Shown: positions 40,276 to 49,136 of the stretch, in pieces
How positions within the stretch are numbered: position 1 is the stretch's first letter
Layout: each line of letters starts with the position of its first letter
Source: Solidesulfovibrio alcoholivorans DSM 5433
GTDB taxonomy: Bacteria > Desulfobacterota > Desulfovibrionia > Desulfovibrionales > Desulfovibrionaceae
Assembly: GCF_000702665.1 (NCBI RefSeq)
Contig: NZ_JNJA01000003.1
Coordinates: 62,001-126,000, forward strand
DNA length: 64,000 nucleotides
Reading direction: 5' to 3'
Made by a program: the position numbers and the translations under genes
The notes under the pieces: model-generated
The model's database searches: none
Told to the model about the DNA's origin: nothing
The model's input: the letters and a program-made list of their open reading frames with translations, nothing else

Positions 40276-41526
40276 ATGAGCTATCCAGCCCCCATCCTCA
40301 ATCTTGATTTTGTCAATGCGAAACAACTGGCGCATCCAACCGTTGCGTTTTCTCGCGCCTCAATCGGCTCCTATTTCGACTCCTCGGGCATCCTGCGATA
40401 CGCGCGTTCTGGTGTCCCACGCTTCGACCATGACCCGCTGACTGGTGTATGTAAGGGCCTCCTTGTGGAATCGTCTGCCACAAATCTGGACACGTATTCC
40501 GATGAATTTGACAACGCCGTATGGACAAAATCCCTTTGTAGCGTCGCTGCTGACAGTTCCACTGCGCCAGACGGCACGACAAGCATGGACAAGATTGTCG
40601 AGAGCACGGACAACGGATTCCATGCCGTGTCACGTACTTTTACAATTGCCACCGGTAACGGGGTTGTGTACTCGGTTTTCGCGCGGAAAGGGGAGACATC
40701 TGTATTACAGATCAATTTCAATTCTGGAGCTGATGTCATCTATGCACGGTTTGACCTTGCTGCGGGCACCATCCTTGTCGATGCGACGTGTGATGGATCA
40801 GGGGCGATATTTTCAAACTACAAAGCGTATATAAAAGACTGCGGGAATGGCCGTTACCGTTGCATCATTTACGCGCAAACAAATGCCACAACATCAATAA
40901 CAGTTTATAACGCGCTATACAACGGCTCCTCAATGTATACTGGTGACGGCACATCCGGCCTCTACCTATGGGGTGCTAACTTGCAAAAATGGGTTGTTTA
41001 TCCGTCGTCTTACGGCAAATCGACAACTTCAGCTGTTGTCCGCGCAGCCGACGTGTGCAGCGTGGATTTGACGAAGTTGGTAGGGCCGGGCGGAGAGGCG
41101 CTATGGGACGGGACGGAGGGGACGATTGTTGTCGATTTTACGGTAGGTCTACAGGTATCAAATGTACGTGCGATATCACTGCACTCTGGATCATCGTCTA
41201 ATTGCATCGATATTGGTATTTTGGCAAACGGACAGTTAGTTTGCCGATCTACTGTTAATAGCTATGCCGAATCGTACCTTTTCCACGGAGTACCCGTAGC
41301 GAATACAAAATACAAAATAGCGTTTGCGTTTGCTGTTAACAATCAGGCTTCATCGTGCAATGGTGGGGCTGTAGTAACTGATTCTAGTTGTGGGGTGCCA
41401 TCCGTCACGACACTGGAAATTGGGTCGTTGATTTCGGCGCTACAACTGAACAGCACAATCCGGTCTTTGCAGCTCTACAATCGTCGCCTTGCTGACGCCT
41501 ACCTACCAGCGTTGTCTACCATATAG
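40276..41526 (+). CDS. Tail fibre / lectin-like protein (416 aa)
   Basis: 416 residues. The N-terminal half has RLLVE.. type 'SSATNLDTYSDEFDNAVW' followed by the sandwich strands of a phage carbohydrate-binding-type domain, ending GDGTSGLYLWGANLQKW. The C-terminal half (EGTIVVDFTVGLQVSNVRAI, then YKIAFAFAVNNQASSCNGGA, ending RSLQLYNRRLADAYLPALS) is a concanavalin A/LamG-like fold often found at the end of phage fibres. Lower GC than the head genes, as expected for host-range genes under exchange. Confidence 0.7.
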   Translation: MSYPAPILNLDFVNAKQLAHPTVAFSRASIGSYFDSSGILRYARSGVPRFDHDPLTGVCKGLLVESSATNLDTYSDEFDNAVWTKSLCSVAADSSTAPDGTTSMDKIVESTDNGFHAVSRTFTIATGNGVVYSVFARKGETSVLQINFNSGADVIYARFDLAAGTILVDATCDGSGAIFSNYKAYIKDCGNGRYRCIIYAQTNATTSITVYNALYNGSSMYTGDGTSGLYLWGANLQKWVVYPSSYGKSTTSAVVRAADVCSVDLTKLVGPGGEALWDGTEGTIVVDFTVGLQVSNVRAISLHSGSSSNCIDIGILANGQLVCRSTVNSYAESYLFHGVPVANTKYKIAFAFAVNNQASSCNGGAVVTDSSCGVPSVTTLEIGSLISALQLNSTIRSLQLYNRRLADAYLPALSTI

Positions 41527-41537
41527 GAGTCATTGCC

Positions 41538-42290
41538 ATGCAGTACGACATCTGCCTCAAATGCAACTCCCTGGCCGCGCTTATCGCCGCCCTCGCGCCC
41601 CACGGTCTGACGACTGAGGACGAGACTGGTGCGACCACCCTACTGACGGCCTCCCACGGTCATGCGCTTTGCTACGCCGGCCGTGTTGTTCAGACGCCGG
41701 CCGAGATCGACGCTGAGGGCATCGTCGTCACCGAGGCTGTCTACTGGCCCGGCGAGTACGCCATCCTGCGGGCCGAGGAGGCGGTCCTTGACCAAATCGC
41801 CGAGGCGTCCCTGACGGGTGTGGTGGTGCTGGACGAGCCGCCGACCGGGTGCCCGACGTTTGGGGATTGGAGTCCCCGTCCTGCCGGGCCGTCGCTTGCC
41901 GAACTGAAAGACGCGGCGTGCTCGAGGATCGAAGCAAAGCGCCAAGAGCGTGAAAAAACGGATATCTGGATTAACTGGCCGGACGGAACCAAATCCATCA
42001 TCCAAACCCGCGACGAGCGCGATTGGCGTAACATCAACGGCGTGGCTTCCCGGGGACTTTTTCGGCTCACGCAGGGGCTTACCGAGGAGGATTGGTTTCG
42101 CGACGCGGACAACGCAGACCACGCGCTCTTACCGCCCCAGGCGGTCGATATGGGCGCGCAAGCCGCTGCCGGGGTTTCCGCCCTGGCCAAAACCGCGCAG
42201 ACGGCCAAAGACGCGATCAACGCCCCCACGGTAACAACTGAGGCTCAGGTGGCGGAAATCGAAGCCGGTATCGTTTGGCCGGCAAACTAG
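41538..42290 (+). CDS. Tail fibre assembly-like protein with DUF4376-type C-terminus
   Basis: 250 residues. The C-terminal half SLAELKDAACSRIEAKRQER, WINWPDGTKSIIQTRDERDW and the Ala-rich end resemble DUF4376-type domains that follow fibre genes in many prophages. The N-terminal half is mixed alpha/beta (MQYDICLKCNSLAALIAALA). A role in fibre assembly or in attachment is inferred from position. Ribosome-binding site AGGAG. Confidence 0.6.
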   Translation: MQYDICLKCNSLAALIAALAPHGLTTEDETGATTLLTASHGHALCYAGRVVQTPAEIDAEGIVVTEAVYWPGEYAILRAEEAVLDQIAEASLTGVVVLDEPPTGCPTFGDWSPRPAGPSLAELKDAACSRIEAKRQEREKTDIWINWPDGTKSIIQTRDERDWRNINGVASRGLFRLTQGLTEEDWFRDADNADHALLPPQAVDMGAQAAAGVSALAKTAQTAKDAINAPTVTTEAQVAEIEAGIVWPAN

Positions 42291-42299
42291 GAGACAATT

Positions 42300-42659
42300 A
42301 TGGCGACATATCCCGCTGTAGGCGTCGGCCCCACCCGCGTCAGCGACTACAGTTTCACGCTCCCCGGCGACGTCACGCCCTTCTGGACGCGCCGTCGTAG
42401 TGTGCTGGCAAAAACGACGGACGGAACGCCTACGACTGGCATAACGGTGCTTACGTCCTCGTACAACGACACAACGGCGCTGACGACGATCACAACAACC
42501 GGGGCGGCATTGCCTTCCCCGCTGGTTTCCGTTGCGCCTGGGCAAATTGTTAGCAATGCGCCGCTGGTTGCGTCGGACGATGCGGACGACGGCAATTGTG
42601 TGTTGCTTGGCGACGGAGATTTCGTAAACCCGATCTTGTATAATCAAATTTGGGGGTAG
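42300..42659 (+). CDS. Hypothetical fibre-region protein (119 aa)
   Basis: 119 residues, Thr/Val-rich and predicted all-beta (TTGITVLTSSYNDTTALTTI). It starts 10 bases after the DUF4376-type gene with GGAGAC upstream and is followed five bases later by the next small gene. Likely a small structural protein of the tail end; no family recognised. Confidence 0.6.
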   Translation: MATYPAVGVGPTRVSDYSFTLPGDVTPFWTRRRSVLAKTTDGTPTTGITVLTSSYNDTTALTTITTTGAALPSPLVSVAPGQIVSNAPLVASDDADDGNCVLLGDGDFVNPILYNQIWG

Positions 42660-42663
42660 TTAT

Positions 42664-42999
42664 ATGGCCGTCATGTCGAAAATCCCTTTTTCCGGCGCGT
42701 CCGCATCGTTTGCGCCTATTGCGGTCGGTACATCCGCTGCTACGATACACACCGGGACGTCCACGGCGGGGTATATTGACGACATGTGGTTGCACGCCAC
42801 GAATACCACAGCCGCGCCGATCCGGCTGACACTCTCCTATGCCGGCGTCACCGTCTATTTCGATGTACCCCCGGCGGGTTCTTTGCCGTCTCGTATTTTT
42901 GACGGCATCCCTATCGCTAACAGTGGGACGTTGACAGCCCTTGCTGCATCCGCTGGACTCTCCCTTTTTGGATGGGTCAACCGATACAAAGCGAGCTAG
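42664..42999 (+). CDS. Hypothetical fibre-region protein (111 aa)
   Basis: 111 residues with a beta-rich profile: TIHTGTSTAGYIDDMWLHAT and PIRLTLSYAGVTVYFDVPPA, ending LSLFGWVNRYKAS. The pattern is like small phage structural beta-sandwich proteins (compare virion decoration or fibre accessory proteins). Closely spaced with both neighbours. Role unproven. Confidence 0.6.
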   Translation: MAVMSKIPFSGASASFAPIAVGTSAATIHTGTSTAGYIDDMWLHATNTTAAPIRLTLSYAGVTVYFDVPPAGSLPSRIFDGIPIANSGTLTALAASAGLSLFGWVNRYKAS

Positions 43000-43002
43000 A
43001 AC

Positions 43003-43710
43003 ATGGCACGTCGGAATAGCATATCATCAACAGCGCAGCAGCCGCTTGTAACATGGGAGGCTGTTTCTTATGCCTCCCCCAATTCGTTCACTGTTGCCGG
43101 TCGCAACGCAACGTCGGATTACGCCATTGGTACTGTTGTCAAGGACTTTTCTGGTCGTTTTGCATCCGTCGTGTATGCGTCGTACAATGGGACAGACACG
43201 ACTGTCTTGCTGTCTGACGACGTTTGCTTTTCTGGTATGACGCGCATTGGCCGCGCCACCAAAATAATCGGCCCAAACGCCTGCGTCGGGGGGACTCCGA
43301 TTGCGGGGGGGTATCACTCCGCACAGTATGCCCAAGGGTACGCATTTGATGGGCGGTTCGACACGTGGTTTTTGTCCACGCAAGTCGATATTGGTGTGGC
43401 AGGGGAGGCGTGGATTGGCTATACGTTTGCCGCAGCAAAAAAAATCCGCTGGTTTGCAATTGTCCAAGCGAATTACGCGGCCGGCATTACATCATCAATC
43501 GCCGCAGTAAACTTGCAATACTACAATGGCTCTACATGGGTAAATGCACCAACATACAATTACGCACTCAACGCGATTGCCGGCGTCCCCGAAATGCGCG
43601 TCCAGGCGGCGCACAGCTACTCGTCAACGCAGTGGCGACTGCTCGCCGCCGCCAACGTCGTCACGACGGGGTGCAAATGGGGCGTCATAGATGTGAGGAT
43701 GGGGGAGTAG
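43003..43710 (+). CDS. Putative receptor-binding protein with discoidin-like domain (235 aa)
   Basis: 235 residues. After an N-terminal beta region, residues about 100-230 (YAFDGRFDTWFLSTQVDIGV, WIGYTFAAAKKIRWFAIVQA, LQYYNGSTWVNAPTYNYALN, QWRLLAAANVVTTGCKWGVI) have the hallmarks of an F5/8 type C (discoidin) domain, a sugar-binding fold. It is the last clear virion gene and lower in GC. The receptor-binding role is inferred. Confidence 0.65.
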   Translation: MARRNSISSTAQQPLVTWEAVSYASPNSFTVAGRNATSDYAIGTVVKDFSGRFASVVYASYNGTDTTVLLSDDVCFSGMTRIGRATKIIGPNACVGGTPIAGGYHSAQYAQGYAFDGRFDTWFLSTQVDIGVAGEAWIGYTFAAAKKIRWFAIVQANYAAGITSSIAAVNLQYYNGSTWVNAPTYNYALNAIAGVPEMRVQAAHSYSSTQWRLLAAANVVTTGCKWGVIDVRMGE

Positions 43711-43722
43711 CCGGCGTGGCTC

Positions 43723-44151
43723 ATGGATATCGACCCGGCCGCCCTCCCCTCCGTCGAGGCTTTTCTTTTCCCGCTCTCCCCGCTATGCGGCCCCATGCCG
43801 CCCCACCGCTCCCCTTTCGACCCCTTGGCCTGGCTGGCCAGCAAGGACACCGAAGCCTTCCTCGATCCTGCCGGGGAAGTGCGTCTCCGCTTTGGCCAGT
43901 TCGTCCGCCAGGAGGATCGGGAGCGCATCCGGCGCGTGATCGGGCGGTGGTATCTGTCCCTGCTCCGGCTGCAACTGGACGGTACAGCAACTCATGGCGG
44001 CGGGACGGCTGCGGATCGGGAGGGATGGGCGGTATGTGATTGTGGGGTGACGGCCGTCGTGGTATTCGAACCCACATACCGAGTCGCCGCCCTCCTCCCC
44101 TGCCCCCTTCAAAACACGTTTGGGGCAAAAAATGGGGCAAAATCTGGATAG
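43723..44151 (+). CDS. Possible phage protein at the right end (142 aa)
   Basis: The first 95 residues look coding (DPLAWLASKDTEAFLDPAGE, VRQEDRERIRRVIGRWYLSL). The C-terminal 45 residues run through the direct repeats next to the attachment site and may not be a real domain. No convincing ribosome-binding site. The opposite strand has frames of similar length, so the call is uncertain. Confidence 0.4.
   Translation: MDIDPAALPSVEAFLFPLSPLCGPMPPHRSPFDPLAWLASKDTEAFLDPAGEVRLRFGQFVRQEDRERIRRVIGRWYLSLLRLQLDGTATHGGGTAADREGWAVCDCGVTAVVVFEPTYRVAALLPCPLQNTFGAKNGAKSG
44121..44142 (+). repeat. Two direct repeats near the attachment site, possible integrase arm sites
   Basis: TGGGGCAAAA occurs at 44,121-44,130 and again at 44,133-44,142, a 12-bp period, about 50 bp from the attachment core. 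Spaced direct repeats near attP are typical arm-type sites of tyrosine integrases. Assignment is by position only. Confidence 0.4.
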
Positions 44152-44192
44152 CTTCACGCACTCGCCATTATATTGCAGCATGTTGACGCAAT

Positions 44193-44217
44193 AGTTCGAA
44201 TCCCACCCTCTCCGCCA
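44193..44217 (+). other. Prophage attachment site: 3' end of a tRNA-Ser gene
   Basis: AGTTCGAATCCCACCCTCTC then CGCCA reproduces the T-loop, 3' T-stem, acceptor strand (CCTCTCC), discriminator G and encoded CCA of a bacterial tRNA-Ser. The rest of the tRNA is absent, so this is the duplicated 3' segment left at one prophage end. The intact gene should lie beyond the left edge of the window. Confidence 0.8.
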
Positions 44218-44445
44218 ATCAACAAAATCAACTAGTTACACCTCCACACGGCGAACCCTCGTCATCCTTTCCGTGCGTCAAAAATCGCCCTTTGGGGTGC
44301 GCATTACCGCATCCCGGCGATCGCTCGGCTATACAGCCCCAAAAACTTTCCCCATGGGGCGGCGCCATCGACATGATGCTCCCCAGGACCGGAAATCCGA
44401 GTCGACACCCCATTGTTCAAAACCACGAAGCGGATACGGGGGGGG

Positions 44446-45588
44446 TCACCGGGCACTGAGACCAGGGTTTGACGGGAGCGCACGAGGCGCAAACGCGCCC
44501 TCCGGGCCAGCCATCAAACCGGTTTTGAGCTCCTCTGCCAAACGGGCGTTGCCATAAGCACTCAAGTGTGCGCAATCCTCGGCAAAGAACGAGGGTTGAC
44601 CCGGCAGATTGGTGGATAGCGCCGCATCGACGTCGCGGATCATTTTCACACAAGTGCCATCGAGGATGTCCGTAATATCCCTGCTGATGCGCCCACCGCC
44701 AAGGATGAAGGCATAAACCGGAATACCGTTTGCCGTGGAACAAATCCTCTCGAATACCCGCTTCGTGGTATCCAAGGAGCGGAGATAGGCCGGCACATCC
44801 TGTCCTTTTTCAATATGATTTTCAATGGATACTTTATTGAATTTAGCCAGCAGCGCCATTTGTAAATTGTGCTGAATAGCCAGTATGATCTGTGAATGAT
44901 TGTCGAATAGCCTTCCGAGGCCATCAAGAAAAGTTTGTGTCCAGTGATACGCTGGAGTGGCCATGACAATGGATCCGTCTTTGGAGAGATAGGGGCGAGC
45001 ATGATAGTTATTATTGATTACACTTTGCCTCTCGAGTTCGTAGTCGTTATTAATTACATCATTTATGTGCAACTGCACGAGAATGACATCCGGATCGATC
45101 CGGGGCAGTGACTCCTCCAACAGGAGTGCTTCTTGTAAACTGCCGTATCCGCCGCCACCTGCCGCGAACACCGCACAACCGAGCAGATTCCCGAGCACTG
45201 CCGTATAGGTCTGTCCATCCGAAACATCACGGTTCAGGGTGAAGGAATCACCGACGACCAGAAGTTTCCTGGAGGCGGTGAGGTCACCGAAATCACGGAA
45301 GCCCATGGCGGCCGTATGCATGTCTATGGTCACAGGCTGCCCGGCACAGTCCTTGGATTGACGCATGGCCTTGTAGCCGGGGCGCACACGCCAGCCAAGT
45401 ACTGGATCGTCCTGGTAGAGCCCTGGCATGTCCCAGCGCAAGGGGATACCATTGTGCAGCCTGAAAACAATCTCCGCAACGACAAAGCCTGCCACCACAA
45501 CGACCAGACAAATGATCGTGCACAGCAATGCCTGCGCTTTGCCGTGACGCGGCTTGCCTTCTTCTATTTTCGACGGTTCCATGTGCAT
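44446..45588 (-). CDS. Membrane-anchored SGNH/GDSL-type hydrolase
   Basis: 380 residues. A single N-terminal membrane segment (about 20-42, ALLCTIICLVVVVAGFVVAE) is followed by an SGNH-hydrolase-like domain: block I LLVVGDSFT, block II region FAAGGGGYGSLQEAL, HINDVINND as block III and a C-terminal CAHLSAYGNARLAEEL with the Asp/His-type end. Such proteins act on esters of surface polysaccharides or lipids. GGAG precedes ATG 45588. It is the first host gene to the right of the prophage, with 230 bp of gene-free DNA between. Confidence 0.75.
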   Translation of the reverse strand: MHMEPSKIEEGKPRHGKAQALLCTIICLVVVVAGFVVAEIVFRLHNGIPLRWDMPGLYQDDPVLGWRVRPGYKAMRQSKDCAGQPVTIDMHTAAMGFRDFGDLTASRKLLVVGDSFTLNRDVSDGQTYTAVLGNLLGCAVFAAGGGGYGSLQEALLLEESLPRIDPDVILVQLHINDVINNDYELERQSVINNNYHARPYLSKDGSIVMATPAYHWTQTFLDGLGRLFDNHSQIILAIQHNLQMALLAKFNKVSIENHIEKGQDVPAYLRSLDTTKRVFERICSTANGIPVYAFILGGGRISRDITDILDGTCVKMIRDVDAALSTNLPGQPSFFAEDCAHLSAYGNARLAEELKTGLMAGPEGAFAPRALPSNPGLSAR

Positions 45589-45950
45589 GTTTCTCCAAAA
45601 AAGCGCTCGACCCGGCTACAAGACCCCATATCCGGTTATTGCAGAAGCCGAGAAGCGGGGAGACTGAGGAACCCCGTGGAGATCCTGGTCGAGCTCTTGA
45701 TATTTTTACAGGATAGGCTGGCAGACTATCTCTTGCCACAGCCCCGGACAGGGCGTTTACACTGTTTCGTGAAGCTCCCGCAACCTGTCGGTTGTGCCCG
45801 CTTCGCCAAACCGCGCTCGGCCCTAGGCACGCGCCCGCACATGGGCTATCCTCGACGCGCGCCCCGGCGGATGGGGCTTGGGGCCGCAGGAAGCGCACGG
45901 AACAATCCGTTTCCCCTTCTGCAACCGCAATAAAGAAACGAGGCTGTAGC
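45589..45950. other. Gene-free intergenic region (362 bp) between divergent genes
   Basis: It separates the minus-strand hydrolase from the plus-strand exported protein, so both promoters should lie here. The sequence is mixed in composition, with an AT-richer patch at about 45,690-45,720. I see no clear promoter boxes, RNA gene or repeat. Confidence 0.5.
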
Positions 45951-46457
45951 ATGTCGCAACATCGCCACTTCCGCTCCCTTGCACGTGTCTGGGCCGTAGC
46001 GTTCGCCTTCGCGGCCGCCCTCCTCTGCGCAAGCGTCATGACGCCCGGTCTTGCGCGCGCCGAGGACCCGGGCAGGCCCACCGGCTACGCCAACATGGAA
46101 TTCGGCCAGGGGGGATTCATCCTGAGCGCCAGCGGCGGCAAGGGGACGCTCACGTTCAAGGGACGGAAATACGCGTTCAAGGTCGGGGGCCTCGGCATCG
46201 GTGGCATCGGCGTCTCGAAAATCACCGCCGTGGGCGACGTCTACCGCCTGCACCGCATCGAGGACTTTCCAGGCGTCTTTTTCCAGGCCCACGCGGGCTA
46301 CGCGGCCGTCGAGGGCAAGGGCGTGCAGTGGCTCGAGAATTCAAACGGCGTCATCATGAAGCTGCGCGCCACCACCAAGGGCGTCTCGCTCAACCTCGGC
46401 GCGGACGGGCTCAAGATCGAAATGGGCCCGATCAAGCACAGCAAGCCCAGGGGCTAG
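45951..46457 (+). CDS. Secreted DUF1134/EipA-like protein
   Basis: 168 residues. A signal peptide (RVWAVAFAFAAALLCASVMT) is cleaved probably after ARAE at about residue 37. The mature part KGTLTFKGRKYAFKVGGLGI, VSKITAVGDVYRLHRIEDFP and NSNGVIMKLRATTKGVSLNL matches the DUF1134 (EipA) or YSC84-like beta-rich domains of periplasmic proteins. EipA contributes to envelope integrity in alphaproteobacteria. GAGG precedes the start at ten bases. It is monocistronic, followed by a terminator. Confidence 0.7.
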   Translation: MSQHRHFRSLARVWAVAFAFAAALLCASVMTPGLARAEDPGRPTGYANMEFGQGGFILSASGGKGTLTFKGRKYAFKVGGLGIGGIGVSKITAVGDVYRLHRIEDFPGVFFQAHAGYAAVEGKGVQWLENSNGVIMKLRATTKGVSLNLGADGLKIEMGPIKHSKPRG

Positions 46458-46466
46458 CCGCATTGC

Positions 46467-46513
46467 AAAGCCCCCTTCCCCACAGGCCCGCAGCCGGAGG
46501 AAGGGGGCTTTCC
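46467..46513 (+). terminator. Terminator after the DUF1134-like gene
   Basis: AAAGCCCCCTTCC (46,467-46,479) and GGAAGGGGGCTTT (46,499-46,511) form a perfect 13-bp stem, with T residues at the end of the stem and A residues at its start, so it could act on both strands. It also lies downstream of the convergent dhaM gene. Confidence 0.75.
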
Positions 46514-46556
46514 CCATGCGCCGCATGCCGTCGCGGCACGCCGCTTCTTCACCGCG

Positions 46557-49070
46557 TCATGCCGCAGGGTCTCCCGCGCGCAAAAGCTCCCGCACCGCAG
46601 CGGCGCTGTCGGCGGCAAGGGCCTTGCCGGCCAGGGCGCGGCAGGCCTCCCCATCCGTCGCGCGGATCGCGTCCTTGACCCCCGCCACGGCCGATCCGGC
46701 CATACTCAGTTCCTTGAGCCCGAGCCCCAGAAGCAGCGGCGCGGCGAGCGCCTCCCCGGCCAGTTCGCCGCACATGGCGACCGGGATGCCCGCTGCCTCG
46801 CCCGCACGGCAGGTCATGGCGATCATGCGCAATACAGCCGGATTGAGGCTGTCGCACAGCGTCGCGACTGCGGCGTTGCCCCGGTCCGCAGCCATGACGT
46901 ACTGCGTCAGGTCGTTGGTGCCGATGCTGAAAAAATCGCACAGCGGGGCCAGCCTGTCGGCCACGGCCACGGCGGCGGGCACCTCGATCATGATGCCGGT
47001 CTTGACCGCGCCGGGCACGGCAAGCCCGGCGGCGGCGAGTGCGTCGCGCTCCTGCCTCTGCAACGCGAGCACGCCGACGAGTTCGGCCACGTCCGACACC
47101 ATGGGATACATGATGCGGATGTCCGCCACGGCAGCCGCCCGCAGCAGCGCGCGTAACTGGGTGCGGAAAAGCCCGGGCCGGGCCAGGCAGAAACGCACGC
47201 CGCGTTCGCCGAGAAACGGGTTGTCTTCCTTTTGCGTCTCCAGATAGCGGATCGGCTTGTCGCCGCCGACATCCAGCGTGCGGATGACCACGGGCCTGCC
47301 CTGCATGGCGCTCGCGGCAGCGACGTAGGCCGCGTATTGCTCCTCCTCGCCCGGGGCCGCGTCGCGCTCCTGAAAGAGGAACTCGGTGCGGAAAAGCCCC
47401 ACGCCCTCGGCCCCGGCGGCCAGGGCCACGGCCGCCTCGGCAGGGCTGCCGATATTGCAGAATACCGGCACGGCCACGCCGTCGCGGGTGACGGCCGGCG
47501 CGCTCCCCCTGGCCCTGGCTTCGCGGCGCGCCTCGAGCCAGGATGCGCGTCTGGCGGCGATGTCCCCGCGCAGGGAAGGTTCCGGCGCGGCCCAGACCGT
47601 GCCCGTAAATCCGTCCAGCGCGATGACCTGCCCGTCCGCGATGCGCCCCAGGCAGCCGGGCGCGCCGATGACCGCCGGGATGCCCAGGGCGCGGGCGAGG
47701 ATGGCCGCATGGGAGGTCGCGCCGCCGGCTTCGGTCACGATGCCAAGCGCGAGCTTCGCGTCGAGCCCGGCCACGTCCGAGGGCGCAAGGTCGTGGGCCA
47801 CGACGATGGCTTCCCGCTCCTGGCGCAGGAGCGGCGCGGCGGCCCCGAGCAGGATGCGCAGCACCCGGCCGCCGCAGTCCCGGACGTCGGCGGCCCTGGC
47901 CCGCATATAGGCGTCGTCGAGCGCGCCGTATGCCGCGGCCGTCTCCTCGACGGTCTGCGACCAGGCGTAGGCGGCCTTGACCTTCTCCCCGCTGATGCGC
48001 GCCACGGCCGCATCGCGCAGGGCCGCGTCCGCGAGAATGAGGTCATGCACCGCGAAAATGGCGGCGCTGGCCTTGCCGGAAATCCGTTCCGTCTCCCGTT
48101 TGATGGCCTCGATCTCCGCACGCGCCGCGGCAATGGCCTGGTCCAGTTCGCGGATCTGCGCTTCGGGGTCGTCGCTGCCGCGACGCACGATCTCGGGCAG
48201 CTTCGCCCGGAGCACCCAGGCCGGCCCCACGGCATAGCCGGCGGAAGCGGGCGTTCCGGAAAAGACGTTTGCATCGGCCGGCTTGCCGGAGGCGGCAGCG
48301 TCCGCTGTCGGCGCGAGGGCGACATCCTCGTCGCGCTCGCCGAACCGGTCCGCGGCAAGCGCGCGAAGCGCGGCAACGGCCTCCGCCGCATCCGGCCCGG
48401 AAACCGTGAAGACGACTGTGTCGCCGTGCCTGACGGAAAGCAGGGCCACCTGGTTGATGCTCTTGGCGGAAGCGGAGGCTTCGCCCTTGGCGAGCCGGAT
48501 TTCCGAGCGGAATTTCCCGGCGGTGGCGACGAGATTGGCCGCCGGGCGGGCGTGCAGGCCCAACGTGTTGGCGATGACGATTTCCAGACGCAGGGCGTCC
48601 TGCGGTGCGGCTTCCTGTTGCGCCTGCGCGGACGCAGCCGCTTCCTCTCCTGTGACGGGCGCAAGCTGGCGGATTTTCACTTCGATGGCCGTGGCCGCCT
48701 CGGCGCTTGCCTGGGCCAGGTCGGCCCCGGATGCGGCCTGCACCGCAGCCGCGACCGTGCCTTCCACCAGAGGCGCGGCGCAGAGCCGGACCCGCGCCTT
48801 GACGTCGTCGGCCAGAAAATCGAGGGCCGTTTCCGCGCTCATGAGCGCGCTGCCGAGGTCCATGACGACCAGCACCCCGGCGTCGGCCCGGGCGGCCACG
48901 GATTCGATGGCCGCGAGCACCTGCATCGGGTCCGTGCCGATGGGGTTTTCCGCGTCGTCGATGCCGCCGACGGCTTCCATGGGCACGGCACCCCGCGTCA
49001 TCTGCGCGGCGAGTTCGAGCACGCCTTCGGCCAGCTTGCGGCTGTGGGAAACAATGACGATTCCGATCAC
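46557..49070 (-). CDS. dhaM: DhaM: PTS EIIA-Dha, HPr and Enzyme I fused in one chain
   Basis: 837 residues. I use GTG 49070 (CCGGAG six bases upstream), giving the family-type start MIGIVIVSHS with active His 9. Residues about 160-250 are an HPr domain with LGLHARPAAN (His 173). From about 270 on it is Enzyme I: GGATSHAAILARALGIPA (active His 454), GVGLFRTEFLFQERD, NPFLGERGVRF and SIGTNDLTQYVMAADR. EI takes phosphate from PEP and passes it via HPr to DhaM, which rephosphorylates ADP bound to DhaL. E. coli DhaM ends in a truncated EI; this one keeps an EI of near-full length. Confidence 0.93.
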   Translation of the reverse strand: MIGIVIVSHSRKLAEGVLELAAQMTRGAVPMEAVGGIDDAENPIGTDPMQVLAAIESVAARADAGVLVVMDLGSALMSAETALDFLADDVKARVRLCAAPLVEGTVAAAVQAASGADLAQASAEAATAIEVKIRQLAPVTGEEAAASAQAQQEAAPQDALRLEIVIANTLGLHARPAANLVATAGKFRSEIRLAKGEASASAKSINQVALLSVRHGDTVVFTVSGPDAAEAVAALRALAADRFGERDEDVALAPTADAAASGKPADANVFSGTPASAGYAVGPAWVLRAKLPEIVRRGSDDPEAQIRELDQAIAAARAEIEAIKRETERISGKASAAIFAVHDLILADAALRDAAVARISGEKVKAAYAWSQTVEETAAAYGALDDAYMRARAADVRDCGGRVLRILLGAAAPLLRQEREAIVVAHDLAPSDVAGLDAKLALGIVTEAGGATSHAAILARALGIPAVIGAPGCLGRIADGQVIALDGFTGTVWAAPEPSLRGDIAARRASWLEARREARARGSAPAVTRDGVAVPVFCNIGSPAEAAVALAAGAEGVGLFRTEFLFQERDAAPGEEEQYAAYVAAASAMQGRPVVIRTLDVGGDKPIRYLETQKEDNPFLGERGVRFCLARPGLFRTQLRALLRAAAVADIRIMYPMVSDVAELVGVLALQRQERDALAAAGLAVPGAVKTGIMIEVPAAVAVADRLAPLCDFFSIGTNDLTQYVMAADRGNAAVATLCDSLNPAVLRMIAMTCRAGEAAGIPVAMCGELAGEALAAPLLLGLGLKELSMAGSAVAGVKDAIRATDGEACRALAGKALAADSAAAVRELLRAGDPAA

Positions 49071-49136
49071 GAAAAACTCCGGCACCCATCCCGAAAAAGC
49101 CGGGACGGGAGAATGCGGCAGGGGCGCACGCCCCGT

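Larger units (their letters stand above)
1..44217. mobile_element. Prophage, right-hand part (probably defective)
   Basis: Nearly all genes from 1 to 44,151 are phage-type: terminase, portal, minor head, scaffold, coat, connectors, tail tube, tail chaperones, tape measure, hub and fibres, plus early recombination genes. The right boundary is a copy of the 3' end of a tRNA-Ser gene at 44,193-44,217, after which host-type genes begin. The integrase and left attachment site are not in the window. Truncated terminase and portal genes, an inverted 1.9-kb segment and a frameshifted small gene indicate a decayed element. That the pieces once formed one phage is inference from the order of virion genes. 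Confidence 0.9.

Noticed and set aside
39283..43710. Diversity-generating retroelement in the fibre region
   Set aside because: No reverse transcriptase gene or template repeat is present in the window, and no adenine-rich variable region pair was seen.
44051..44090. Second tRNA-like T arm (GTGGGTTCGAATACCAC on the minus strand)
   Set aside because: No acceptor, D or anticodon arm can be built around it, and it is not aligned with the attachment core.
43783..44181. 132-codon minus-strand frame at the prophage end
   Set aside because: No ribosome-binding site and lower coding character than the plus-strand frame; kept only as a reason for doubt about that gene.
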